From Aureivirga marina (GTDB taxonomy: Bacteria; Bacteroidota; Bacteroidia; Flavobacteriales; Flavobacteriaceae), in NCBI RefSeq assembly GCF_015767265.1, contig NZ_JADPIB010000004.1:372001-436000 (forward strand): a stretch of 64,000 nucleotides of DNA. Reading direction: 5' to 3'. Below the pieces are notes generated by a model. It saw only the letters and a program-made list of their open reading frames with translations, did no database searches and was not told where the DNA came from. Shown one piece after another: positions 44,133 to 52,896 of this stretch (position 1 is the stretch's first letter; each line of letters opens with the position of its first letter). Made by a program: the position numbers and the translations under genes.

Positions 44133-44133
44133 A

Positions 44134-44556
44134 TTAAGACATAAACGGATTTGAGATGTTTTTCTCTACAGCATCTTTTAAAAAATACATTAAATGTCCC
44201 CAATCTGTATTGCATTTTGCAACACTTGGACTTCCGTCTTTCCAATTTGTATGCTCAAATCTGACCAAAGTTTTTCCGTCTTCGATTGTCTTTAATTTAA
44301 AATAAAGATACGTGTCTGTCCATTCCGGATTTTCACCAACACATTTATATTTTACAATTGTATTTTCAATTTTTTCAATCATTCTCATTTCGAAAACGAC
44401 CAAATGATTATTGAATCCAAAAATAAAAAGTTTGTCTTCCAAAGAATAACTTACATCATCTGTCCACCAAGATTTAAAACCATCAACTGTTGTAATTTTC
44501 TCAAAAACAGTTTCAATATTTCCTTTAATTTCTATTTGATGTTTAAGTGTTTTCAT
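44134..44556 (-). CDS. SRPBCC (START-like) protein
   Basis: 140 aa, one AHSA1-like domain: I-E-I-K-G-N-I-E-T-V-F-E-K-I-T-T-V-D-G near 7-25 and W-W-T near 30. Ligand unknown. Ends 1 bp after the convergent deaminase stop. Second SRPBCC gene within 2 kb, only distantly similar to the one at 42301. Confidence 0.75.
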   Translation of the reverse strand: MKTLKHQIEIKGNIETVFEKITTVDGFKSWWTDDVSYSLEDKLFIFGFNNHLVVFEMRMIEKIENTIVKYKCVGENPEWTDTYLYFKLKTIEDGKTLVRFEHTNWKDGSPSVAKCNTDWGHLMYFLKDAVEKNISNPFMS

Positions 44557-44640
44557 AAGAATTTAATTTAAAATGAAATTCAACATTAAATTAAGGAATA
44601 ATTTTTATCACTTCATTTTCAAAATATTAATTATATGATA

Positions 44641-44680
44641 AAAGTTTGAGAGATTTCATGTGTTGAAATCTCTCAAATAA
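44641..44680 (-). terminator. Terminator of the polysaccharide-lyase-like gene
   Basis: 14-bp perfect stem TTTGAGAGATTTCA (44645-44658) / TGAAATCTCTCAAA (44664-44677), 5-nt loop; on the minus strand it is followed by CTTTTAT. It begins 7 bp beyond the stop. Confidence 0.8.
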
Positions 44681-44683
44681 GTT

Positions 44684-46462
44684 TTAATTAATATTTACAT
44701 TTTCTACACATAAAGAATTTGAACTGTTTTTTTCATAAATCGCCCAATGATCAATTTTGGTTTCATTTGGTAAATCATTTCTAAATTTATAATTAGAAGC
44801 TTCTAATTGATTGTTGATAAAAATAGAATAAGTTTTAGAAGAAACATTAACTTCCAATTTTACTTTATAAGTTTGATTCGCGTTGAAATTTCTTAAATCC
44901 GTATATCCAGTTTCATTAAAAGCACTAATTTTTCCATTTTTAAATCGAACAATACAAGCATTTTCAGACCAAGTTGTTGGATTTCCATCTGCTAATGTCA
45001 CTGTTGTATTGATATTTTGATTTTCTGGAGTAATGTCCCATTCTGATGAAAAAGTATTGTTTTGAGAAACTATTGGAAAAGATTGCCAATTAGTTGTTGC
45101 ACAAATTGGATTCATATTATTAGAAGAAAGTTTAAAATTTTCTACACATAAATCACTAATAGAGTTCTTTTCATAAATCGCCCAATGATTAATTTTGGTC
45201 TCATTTGGTAAATCATTTCTAAACTTATAGTTAGATGCTTCTAATTGATCATTAATAAAAATAGAATAGGTTTTTGAAGAAACATCAACTTCTAACTTTA
45301 CTTTATAAGTTTGATTCGCATTAAAGTTTCTTAAATTAGTATATCCAGTTTCATTAAAAGCGCTAATATTTCCATTTTTAAATCGAACAATACAAGCATT
45401 TTCAGACCAAGCTATTGGATTTCCATCTGCTAATGTAATTGTTGTATTGATATTTTGACTTTTTGGAGTAATATCCCATTCTGATGAAAAAGTATTGTTC
45501 TGAGAATCTATTGGAAAAGATTGCCAATTGTTTGTTGCACAAATCGAATTTTCATTCGTTGGATCTGTGGAATCACCATTGTTAGAATTATCAGAATTAT
45601 CCATTTGCGCTGGATTTACTAAATCAAACAAGTTTGTTCCAGAAGCTAATTTTACATTGTCAAAGAAAACATCATATGTTTTATCATTATCTAAATCAGT
45701 CAGACAACCATTATAAATTCCAATTTTCCACATTCCATTTTCATTAGTTGTATAAGTTGTTTGTCCGGAGTGATTTACAAGAAGTTGGTTGTTCTTCCAA
45801 ACTTTTGCAACTCCGTCATTTCCTTTTGAACGTTTAAAATGAATCACCCAATTATTCCAAGTTCCTCTATCTAAATTTCCTAGTGGAAAATTTGTTCTAC
45901 CTGTATTTGATGTTCGAACTTCCAACTCAAGCTCTTGATGTTTATCAATATGAAATTTCATGTCCGTTCCATCTTGACCATTAAAAACAGGAATAATTTG
46001 TGATAAATTCATTCTTGCACTTGGCTGCTTATTTGGAAAATTATTAGGAATAAATAACCTAAATCCAATCCAAAAATCTTCTTTATATCCAGCTCTTGTT
46101 GTTGGAAGAAGTTCGACACGACGTCTTAACCCACCACAACTACTAGTTACATTACTTGTCCAATCATTACAATTACTATTATCTTCATCCATGATACTTC
46201 GAACTCTCAAAACTTTATTATTGTTGTTCGCTGGATCATTTTGAATTTTAAAACTATAATCATAGCATCCACCGTGATTATCCCATCTATCAAAAAGTTG
46301 ATTTGTTGGACGTTCAAAATTGTCTGAAAAAGTTGTGGTACTTTTCGCTAAAATAGTGCTAGATTCATAATTTAAAACTGAATCGTCTTCATTTTTTTCA
46401 CAAGAAAAAAAAGTTGTAGCAAGCAAACTTGCTGCTACATAATAAAATGTTTTTAATTTCAT
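44684..46462 (-). CDS. Polysaccharide-lyase-like lipoprotein with duplicated C-terminal domain
   Basis: 592 aa. Lipoprotein signal with T-T-F-F-S-C21-E-K-N-E-D-D (acidic surface-export signal). Residues about 45-280 form a jelly-roll like heparin-lyase-I/glucuronan-lyase type enzymes (R-R-R-V-E-L, W-I-G-F-R-L-F-I-P, F-H-I-D-K-H-Q-E-L-E-L-E-V, W-N-N-W-V-I-H-F-K). An Asn/Ser-rich linker follows, then two near-identical modules of about 140 aa (period 146 codons) beginning I-C-A-T-x-N-W-Q-S-F-P, concanavalin-like and probably carbohydrate-binding. Likely a surface enzyme on uronic-acid polysaccharide; the substrate is not certain. Confidence 0.75.
   Translation of the reverse strand: MKLKTFYYVAASLLATTFFSCEKNEDDSVLNYESSTILAKSTTTFSDNFERPTNQLFDRWDNHGGCYDYSFKIQNDPANNNNKVLRVRSIMDEDNSNCNDWTSNVTSSCGGLRRRVELLPTTRAGYKEDFWIGFRLFIPNNFPNKQPSARMNLSQIIPVFNGQDGTDMKFHIDKHQELELEVRTSNTGRTNFPLGNLDRGTWNNWVIHFKRSKGNDGVAKVWKNNQLLVNHSGQTTYTTNENGMWKIGIYNGCLTDLDNDKTYDVFFDNVKLASGTNLFDLVNPAQMDNSDNSNNGDSTDPTNENSICATNNWQSFPIDSQNNTFSSEWDITPKSQNINTTITLADGNPIAWSENACIVRFKNGNISAFNETGYTNLRNFNANQTYKVKLEVDVSSKTYSIFINDQLEASNYKFRNDLPNETKINHWAIYEKNSISDLCVENFKLSSNNMNPICATTNWQSFPIVSQNNTFSSEWDITPENQNINTTVTLADGNPTTWSENACIVRFKNGKISAFNETGYTDLRNFNANQTYKVKLEVNVSSKTYSIFINNQLEASNYKFRNDLPNETKIDHWAIYEKNSSNSLCVENVNIN
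44690..45545 (-). repeat. Tandem internal duplication, 438-bp period
   Basis: The segments at about 45128-45545 and 44690-45107 (minus strand) encode almost the same module; matching words such as TTGCCAAT, ATTTCCATCTGCTAATGT and GCCCAATGAT recur 438 bp apart. DNA similarity is high even at third positions, so the duplication is recent. Confidence 0.85.
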
Positions 46463-46753
46463 TTTAATTAAATTATTTGATTTGTATTAGAATTGAAAGC
46501 AATATTAAGGTTCAAAAAGTGGAAAAAAGTGTAGAATTATAAATCTGAACGTATAATTGTATTAAAAATTAATAATTAGAGTTAAAAAAATAAATCAAAA
46601 TATATTTAAAAGTTAAAAAATGTATTATGTGTTAATATTGAATTGATTTATTTAGAATTAAACATTTAGTTATTTATTACTTTCAAAAAAAGATTAATTT
46701 TCTTTTCTTTGATTTGAATACCGATAACACAAAAACTAAATTTAAAATACTTC

Positions 46754-47752
46754 ATGAAAAAAATTTCATTGTTATTTCTTGTAGGAATTTTCTTTATTGC
46801 ATGTGGTGCAGTAAAAAAGAGCAAGAGAGGAGAAACATTTTACGCAGAAACAATTACAACAGAAGAATTAAAAAAAGATTTATATCAATTAGCTTCTGAT
46901 GAATTTGAAGGTAGAAGAACAGGGGAGAAAGGTCAAAAATTAGCCGCAGATTATTTAGCGAATATTTACAAAGAAGAAAAAATTGAAGCTCCAAAAAATG
47001 CTGCAAATTATTTTCAAAATATTCCTAAAAAATATTTTGTTGGACGTTCAAAAGATGATTCTGAAAATGTAGTTGCTTTTATTCCTGGAAGTGAAAAGCC
47101 AGAAGAAATTATTGTGATTTCTGCACATTATGATCATATGGGGTTAGATCATGGAGAAATTCATTATGGAGCTGATGATGATGCTTCAGGAACTTCAGCA
47201 GTTGTAGCAATTGCAAGAGCTTTCAAAAAAGCTTACGATGATGGAAATGGACCAAAACGTTCGTTATTATTTTTACATTTAACTGGAGAAGAAGAAGGAT
47301 TATTTGGTTCTAGATATTATACAGAAAATCCTTTGTATCCTTTAGAAAATACAGTCGCAAATTTAAATATTGACATGGTTGGTCGCGTCGATGATGCACA
47401 TAAAGATAATAGAGATTTTGTTTATATTATTGGTGCGGATAAGTTGAGTACAGAATTACACGATATCAATGAAGCTGCGAATAAAGAACATGTAAATTTA
47501 GCTTTAGATTATAAATATAATGATGAAAATGATCCAAATCGTTTCTATTATCGTTCGGATCATTATAATTTTGCAAAACATAATATTCCAATTATTTTTT
47601 ATTTTAATGGAACACATGTAGATTATCATCAGCCAACAGATACGCCAGATAAAATTGATTACGAGCTTTTAAAGAAAAGAACAAAGTTAGTTTTTCATAC
47701 TGCATGGGAATTGGCAAACAGACCAGAAAGAATCGTAGTTGATAAAAAATAA
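46754..47752 (+). CDS. M28-family zinc peptidase lipoprotein
   Basis: 332 aa. Lipobox F-F-I-A-C17-G-A. M28 aminopeptidase-type motifs: S-A-H-Y-D-H-M-G (zinc His), A-D-D-D-A-S-G-T-S-A-V (bridging Asp), T-G-E-E-E-G-L-F-G-S (catalytic Glu pair), N-I-D-M-V-G-R, and the last His in Y-H-Q-P-T-D-T-P-D-K-I-D. Removes N-terminal residues from peptides in the periplasm or at the outer membrane. Confidence 0.92.
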   Translation: MKKISLLFLVGIFFIACGAVKKSKRGETFYAETITTEELKKDLYQLASDEFEGRRTGEKGQKLAADYLANIYKEEKIEAPKNAANYFQNIPKKYFVGRSKDDSENVVAFIPGSEKPEEIIVISAHYDHMGLDHGEIHYGADDDASGTSAVVAIARAFKKAYDDGNGPKRSLLFLHLTGEEEGLFGSRYYTENPLYPLENTVANLNIDMVGRVDDAHKDNRDFVYIIGADKLSTELHDINEAANKEHVNLALDYKYNDENDPNRFYYRSDHYNFAKHNIPIIFYFNGTHVDYHQPTDTPDKIDYELLKKRTKLVFHTAWELANRPERIVVDKK

Positions 47753-47754
47753 AA

Positions 47755-47792
47755 CAAAAAATCCGAAGTAAATTACTTCGGATTTTTTTATC
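47755..47792. terminator. Bidirectional terminator between peptidase and DinB-like genes
   Basis: AAATCCGAAGTAA / TTACTTCGGATTT almost perfect stem with minimal loop, A-run before and TTTTTTTA after; serves both convergent genes. Confidence 0.85.
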
Positions 47793-47793
47793 G

Positions 47794-48360
47794 TTATTCT
47801 TTTGAAATTCTTTTTTTGATTAAAGCAATTTGTCCCATATGATTTGCTTGATGTTCCATTACATGAAACCACGCCCAATAATAATTCATGCTGTTTTTTG
47901 AATCTGTCTCCAAAAGCCAAGCATCATCTTTTGTTTTTAAGTTTTCTAATGTTTTTGCTCGAACTTCATCCCAAATTTTCATGTAATATTGAATCGGTTT
48001 TCCTTTATATTTTTCTCTAGCTTCTTCACCAAGAGTTAAAGCAGTCATCCATTTTTTCTTTTCTTTCCTATTGAAATTACGATTTTCAAAAGTAAAATTT
48101 TGATAATAAGCTTCTGTTGCTGCTAAATGAATAATCATTGCACCAATTCTATTGGCATTTTCATCCAATAAATAATCTGTTTCTTCCTGATCTAAATTTT
48201 GAATATTTCTTTCAATTCTTCCTTTTAAATCTTCTAGCATAGAAACTAAAGCGCCAATTTGTGGTGAATATCCTTTTGTATTTTCAATCTTAATTTGTGC
48301 TGAAAGATTTCCAGAAATAATAAATAATACAAATGTAAAAGAGGTAATAATTTTTTTCAT
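47794..48360 (-). CDS. Exported DinB-like protein
   Basis: 188 aa. Clear signal peptide (I-T-S-F-T-F-V-L-F-I-I-S-G-N-L-S-A-Q, about 21). Mature four-helix bundle of DinB type, with candidate metal ligands in H-L-A-A-T-E near 78 and H-V-M-E-H-Q-A-N-H-M-G-Q-I near 166-178. DinB-fold proteins are metal-dependent thiol transferases or hydrolases in the cytoplasm; an exported one is less usual. Reaction unknown. Confidence 0.8.
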   Translation of the reverse strand: MKKIITSFTFVLFIISGNLSAQIKIENTKGYSPQIGALVSMLEDLKGRIERNIQNLDQEETDYLLDENANRIGAMIIHLAATEAYYQNFTFENRNFNRKEKKKWMTALTLGEEAREKYKGKPIQYYMKIWDEVRAKTLENLKTKDDAWLLETDSKNSMNYYWAWFHVMEHQANHMGQIALIKKRISKE

Positions 48361-48492
48361 AAAATCGATTTTAATTTGGTTTTAAATTAAACGTTTGTTT
48401 AAAGTGTGAAATACTGAAAAATATTTCAATTCTTTTCTGAATAAAGTGTTAAAATTTAGTAAATTAGATAGAGAATGATAAATGAAGATGAT

Positions 48493-49929
48493 ATGAGAAA
48501 AACACTACTTTTTGTTAGTTTTATACTAACTTCTTTAAACTTTTTTGCACAAGATTGTCCAGATTCGGATGTAACTCTTACAACACAAGCAGAAGTGGAT
48601 GCTTTTAAAACTAATTATCCAGATTGTACAGACTTTCCAAATACATTGACTGTTGGAGATATTGATAATGAAGATTCTACAATTGAAAATTTAAATGGTT
48701 TGTCTAATTTGATTAGTGTTCAAGGATCATTTTGGATAATAAACAATCCCTTGTTATCGACTTTAGGAGAAATAAATCAAGAGTTTGGATTAAATAATCT
48801 TGCAGTAGTCGAAGGAGATTTAATTATTGAAAACAACGATTTATTGACAAATGTTTCTGGTTTAGAAAATTTAGTTTCTGTTGGACAAAATTTTGCGATT
48901 CGAAAAAATACAGAGATTGCAGATTTGTATGGTTTAAATAAAATTGCAACAGTGGATGAAGAATTTGAAATTACTGAAAATCCGAAACTAGAAACTTTTG
49001 AAGGAATTGTAGAAACATTAACTGTAAATGATTTTACAGTTGGAAATAATTTGCTTTTAGAAGATTTTTCTGGATTTATAAATGATATTATCATTGAAGG
49101 AAATATACAAATTAGTTCGAATCCGAGTTTAGCTTCTTTAATGGGACCAGACGATTCTTCTGTGATAAATTATCAAGGAGAAAATTTTGTTTTGGTAAGC
49201 AATAATGCTTTGAATGATTTAAGTGGATTGGAATTGGTAACGGAAATAAATGGAGATTTATATTTACAAGGAAATATGAATCTTTTGACATATAATGGTT
49301 TGGCTAATTTAACAACGATTGATGGAAATTTAGTTATTGTTTTTAATCCAAGTGTGACGAATTTTGTTGGTTTTTCAGGTTTACAAACTATTACAGGAGA
49401 TTTTTTAGTTGCTTCTAATGAAAAATTAATAAATTTTCAAGGAATTCCAATGTTGACAACTGTTAATGGTGTAATTTCAATTTCTTTTAATGATACTTTG
49501 GGAAGTCTGGCTGGATTTGAAAATTTGCAAACTGCTGAAAATGGAATTACGATTACAGAAAATGGTGTTTTAAATAATTGTACTGGAATTTGTAATATTC
49601 TGCTTTCTGGAGCAATTGATGGAAAGTTGTTTTTACAAAATAACAATGAAGATTGTAGTTCTGCAAGTGATTTAAAAACACAATGTGAAGATTTAGATAT
49701 TGAAGATTTAGAAGAAGATTTTAATTTAAAGATTTTCCCAAATCCAACTGAAAATTATTTAACAATTTTAGATTCTAAATTAAAAAATGTACAAATATTT
49801 GATTTACAAGGAAAAAAAGTTGTAAATTCAAATGAAAATTTCCTGAATGTATCACATTTAGAAACAGGAATTTATGTTTTAAAAGTTATTTCTGATAAAG
49901 TGTATACAGAAAGACTAATAATCAAATAA
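48493..49929 (+). CDS. T9SS-exported receptor-L-domain-like repeat protein
   Basis: 478 aa from the ATG at 48493, which gives the signal peptide M-R-K-T-L-L-F-V-S-F...F-F-A-Q; the frame begins 6 codons earlier at 48475. About residues 45-390 are irregular beta-helix/LRR-like repeats with recurring L-x-G-L-x-N-L and V-x-G-x-L-x-I-x-x-N words, as in receptor L domains. The last 75 residues are a T9SS type-A sorting domain (F-P-N-P-T-E-N-Y, Q-I-F-D-L-Q-G-K, L-E-T-G-I-Y-V-L-K-V). Probably surface recognition or adhesion. Confidence 0.85.
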   Translation: MRKTLLFVSFILTSLNFFAQDCPDSDVTLTTQAEVDAFKTNYPDCTDFPNTLTVGDIDNEDSTIENLNGLSNLISVQGSFWIINNPLLSTLGEINQEFGLNNLAVVEGDLIIENNDLLTNVSGLENLVSVGQNFAIRKNTEIADLYGLNKIATVDEEFEITENPKLETFEGIVETLTVNDFTVGNNLLLEDFSGFINDIIIEGNIQISSNPSLASLMGPDDSSVINYQGENFVLVSNNALNDLSGLELVTEINGDLYLQGNMNLLTYNGLANLTTIDGNLVIVFNPSVTNFVGFSGLQTITGDFLVASNEKLINFQGIPMLTTVNGVISISFNDTLGSLAGFENLQTAENGITITENGVLNNCTGICNILLSGAIDGKLFLQNNNEDCSSASDLKTQCEDLDIEDLEEDFNLKIFPNPTENYLTILDSKLKNVQIFDLQGKKVVNSNENFLNVSHLETGIYVLKVISDKVYTERLIIK

Positions 49930-49952
49930 GAAACTCTATAATTTTCGTGATA

Positions 49953-49996
49953 AAAAGCTGTTGTAAGTCCAAAAACGCAACAGCTTTTCTTTTTCA
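49953..49996 (+). terminator. Terminator of the L-domain gene
   Basis: AAAAGCTGTTG / CAACAGCTTTT, loop of about 17 nt, then CTTTTTC. Confidence 0.7.
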
Positions 49997-50151
49997 ATAG
50001 GTTTTTATTTTTAGATTTTTAATGTTTAAAAAGAAAGAATGACAATTCAGTAAATAAAAATGACAGTTCAGTATTGTTTAATTTTTAGTGTAACTTGAAA
50101 ACCTGAATTTTGGAGTGTAATAATTAATCAAAGAAACCAAAAATCAAGATC

Positions 50152-51177
50152 ATGAAAAAAATAATTATAGCATTTGTTTTATTAGTAAGTGGGATTGTAA
50201 ATGCGCAATCTTATGAACAAGGAATGGAGAGAGCTTCAAAATTAATGAAAGAAAAAAAATATTTAGAAGCGAAAAATCTGTATGAAAGAATTGCAAATGT
50301 TGCAATAGATGAATGGCTACCAAATTATCATGCAGCACATATAATAATTGTTAGTTCTTTTGCAGAACAGGATAAAGAAAAAGCGATTGAGAATTTAGCG
50401 AAAGCAGAAGATTTTATTGCAACAGCGGATGCAATTTCACCGAATAATAGTGAGATTTATGCCTTAAAAGGACTTTTAAACTTAGGGAAAATTGTTGCAA
50501 ATCCTCAAGTTTATGGTCCAACGCTTTCGCAACAAACTATTGAATTATACGAAAAAGCAGTTGAATTTGATAATACGAATCCGAGAGCAGTTTGTGGATT
50601 AATTCAATATCAAATAGGAGGAGCAAAATATTTTAATCAAGATATTACAGGATTGTGTACAAAACTTCAAGATGCTGTAGAATTATATGATACTTACGAA
50701 CCAAAAGGAAAATTTTATCCAACTTGGGGAAAAGAATATACATTGAGTTTATTAGCAACAGATTGTAAGGGGAAAATTAAAGAGAAAGAAGAAGTAAAAG
50801 TACAAGAAATAAAACAAGAAGAACCGAAAAAAGCTTCAATTCGTGTGAAAATTTCTGGAATTACAAATGATAAAGGAAATATTTTAGTTGGACTTTATAC
50901 AAAAGAAAATTTTAGAAAAGAAGCAACAAAAGATTATAAAGTAGCTGCACAAAAAGGAGAAATTGAATTTGTTTTTGAAGATGTTGCGCCAGGAGAATAT
51001 TCTATTTTAGTTTTACATGATGAAAATGAAAATGATAAAATGGATTTAAAACTGGGAATGATGCCAGCAGAAGATTATGGATCAAGTAATAATAGATCTT
51101 ATTTTGGACCACCAACTTTTAAAAAGTCAAAATTTGAAGTTGGAGAAGAAACAATAAGCTTAGAAATAAAATTATAA
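50152..51177 (+). CDS. Exported TPR-like protein with C-terminal DUF2141
   Basis: 341 aa. Signal peptide ending I-V-N-A-Q (19). Residues about 22-215 are helical with TPR-like repeats (A-S-K-L-M-K-E-K-K-Y-L-E-A-K-N-L-Y-E-R). A Lys/Glu-rich linker (215-228) precedes a DUF2141 beta-domain (I-R-V-K-I-S-G-I, I-L-V-G-L-Y, P-G-E-Y-S-I-L-V-L-H-D-E-N-E-N-D-K-M-D). It is followed at 18 bp by the LytS-type kinase gene, so the three genes 50152-52835 likely form an operon with envelope sensing. Confidence 0.78.
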   Translation: MKKIIIAFVLLVSGIVNAQSYEQGMERASKLMKEKKYLEAKNLYERIANVAIDEWLPNYHAAHIIIVSSFAEQDKEKAIENLAKAEDFIATADAISPNNSEIYALKGLLNLGKIVANPQVYGPTLSQQTIELYEKAVEFDNTNPRAVCGLIQYQIGGAKYFNQDITGLCTKLQDAVELYDTYEPKGKFYPTWGKEYTLSLLATDCKGKIKEKEEVKVQEIKQEEPKKASIRVKISGITNDKGNILVGLYTKENFRKEATKDYKVAAQKGEIEFVFEDVAPGEYSILVLHDENENDKMDLKLGMMPAEDYGSSNNRSYFGPPTFKKSKFEVGEETISLEIKL

Positions 51178-51195
51178 AATAATAGAAAATAGCTA

Positions 51196-52560
51196 ATGAT
51201 GAATTTAACTAAATATTTAAAGAAAGGCTTTTTAGTTGGAGTAATAATTGCGGCAGTTTTATATTTGATTGACAATTTTTTACTTTCTTCAAAAGGCTGG
51301 AATCTAAACGCAGATGGAGGAAAAGAGTTTTTAATGTTCTTTTTATATTGTTTTGTGTTGACTGTTGTGAATATGTCTTTCTTTGATTATTTAGATATTA
51401 AAACACCATTTAAGAAATCGCCAAAAAAGAGAATTTTATTTGGTTTTTTCGGAGCTTTAGTTATTTCATTAGTTGTTTTATACGTTCTTAATTTCTTTTC
51501 ATTTGTTTATATCTATGGACATTCTATTTCGTCATTTTTTGAGCAAAATATTAGAGTTCCATTAGTTTATGGTGCAATTGTTACAATAAATGTGAATCTG
51601 ATTTTTCATATTATCTATTTTTACAAAAAGAATTCTGAAAATAAAATTAAAGAATCGAAAATTGTAGAAAAAACATCAAAAGCACAATTTGAATCTTTAA
51701 AAAGTCAGTTAGATCCGCATTTTTTGTTTAACAGTTTAAATGTATTGACTTCTCTAATTGGTGAAAATCCAAGAAAAGCTGAGAAGTTTACAACAAAATT
51801 GTCAAAAGTTTATCGATATGTTTTAGAGCAAAGAAACAAAGAATTAGTTCCAGTTTCGGAAGAATTAAAGTTTGCTAAAACCTATTTAGATTTACTAAAA
51901 ATGCGATTTGAAGATGCGATTATTTCAGAAATTCCAACAGAAATTTCGCAACCAGATTTAAAGATTGTTCCATTGTCTTTACAGTTATTACTGGAAAACG
52001 CTATTAAACATAATGTTGTAACTACAGAAACGCCATTAAAAATTACAATTAGAGAAGAAAATGGATATTTGATTATTGACAATAATTTTAATCCAAAAAA
52101 AATAGTAGAAAAAGGGACTAAAGTTGGATTACAAAATATCAAAGATAGATATGCTTTATTGTCGAATACGAGAGTAGAAATAAATCAGAACGACAAAAAA
52201 TTTGAAGTAAAAATACCAATGTTAATAGAAGCAGGAAATATTCAGTTTGTAAACTTTGAAAACGAAAAATTAATAAAAGCAAGGCAACATGTAAAAGAAT
52301 TGAAAGAATTCTATATGGGATTAATTAGTTACTGTATTGTAATTCCAGGATTGATTGCGATGAATTTACTAACATATCCAAAATTTCTTTGGTTTTTCTT
52401 TCCGATGTTTGGTTGGGGATTAGGAATCGTTTTTCAAGCGATAAAAGTTTTTGGAAAGGTTAATTTCTTTTGGAATAATTGGGAAGAAAGAAAGATTAAT
52501 GAAATAATAAAGGAAGAAACAGAAAAAGAAAACTATTTAAAAAAGAAATTTAAGTCATGA
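51196..52560 (+). CDS. LytS/YehU-type sensor histidine kinase with C-terminal 2TM domain
   Basis: 454 aa. Four N-terminal TM helices (about 12-145), then the His_kinase domain of the LytS type with phosphoacceptor H175 in L-D-P-H-F-L-F-N-S-L-N, N-box L-L-E-N-A-I-K-H-N near 265-273 and G-L-Q-N-I-K-D-R-Y near 314. The C-terminal 100 residues are a 2TM domain (H-V-K-E-L-K-E-F-Y-M-G-L-I-S-Y, then F-F-P-M-F-G-W-G-L-G). Overlaps the next gene by 4 bp (ATGA). No LytTR response regulator follows within the window. Confidence 0.92.
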   Translation: MMNLTKYLKKGFLVGVIIAAVLYLIDNFLLSSKGWNLNADGGKEFLMFFLYCFVLTVVNMSFFDYLDIKTPFKKSPKKRILFGFFGALVISLVVLYVLNFFSFVYIYGHSISSFFEQNIRVPLVYGAIVTINVNLIFHIIYFYKKNSENKIKESKIVEKTSKAQFESLKSQLDPHFLFNSLNVLTSLIGENPRKAEKFTTKLSKVYRYVLEQRNKELVPVSEELKFAKTYLDLLKMRFEDAIISEIPTEISQPDLKIVPLSLQLLLENAIKHNVVTTETPLKITIREENGYLIIDNNFNPKKIVEKGTKVGLQNIKDRYALLSNTRVEINQNDKKFEVKIPMLIEAGNIQFVNFENEKLIKARQHVKELKEFYMGLISYCIVIPGLIAMNLLTYPKFLWFFFPMFGWGLGIVFQAIKVFGKVNFFWNNWEERKINEIIKEETEKENYLKKKFKS

Positions 52561-52835
52561 AAAATTTTGATGAAGAAAAATATAAAAAAGCATCTGAGAA
52601 GGTTAAGGAGATTAAAGCTTTTTATTCGAATTTAGTATCATATGTTTTAGTAAATGCATTTTTAATATTTATAAATCTAACATATTCTCCAGAGTATTTA
52701 TGGTTTGTATTTCCATTAATTGGATGGGGAATGGGATTGTTGATTCATGGATTTACAGTTTTTGGAAACCATTGGATTTTCTCAAAAGAATGGGAAGAAA
52801 AGCAGATTAAGAAATACATGGACAAAGATAAATAA
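52557..52835 (+). CDS. Stand-alone 2TM-domain protein
   Basis: 92 aa, same 2TM domain as the C-terminus of the preceding kinase (K-V-K-E-I-K-A-F-Y-S-N-L-V-S-Y; P-L-I-G-W-G-M-G-L; W-E-E-K-Q-I-K-K-Y). The pair probably arose by duplication and may assemble together in the inner membrane. Confidence 0.88.
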   Translation: MKNFDEEKYKKASEKVKEIKAFYSNLVSYVLVNAFLIFINLTYSPEYLWFVFPLIGWGMGLLIHGFTVFGNHWIFSKEWEEKQIKKYMDKDK

Positions 52836-52866
52836 TAGCCAATTTCGTTAAGTCCACCGAAATAAG

Positions 52867-52875
52867 TATTTTTGC
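52867..52875 (+). promoter_or_regulatory. -7 promoter box of the cysteine synthase gene
   Basis: TATTTTTGC fits TAnnTTTG, 21 bp before the ATG. TTTCG at 52843-52847 is a weak -33 candidate at the expected distance. Confidence 0.5.
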
Positions 52876-52896
52876 ACAAGTTTAAGAAAAGACGAA

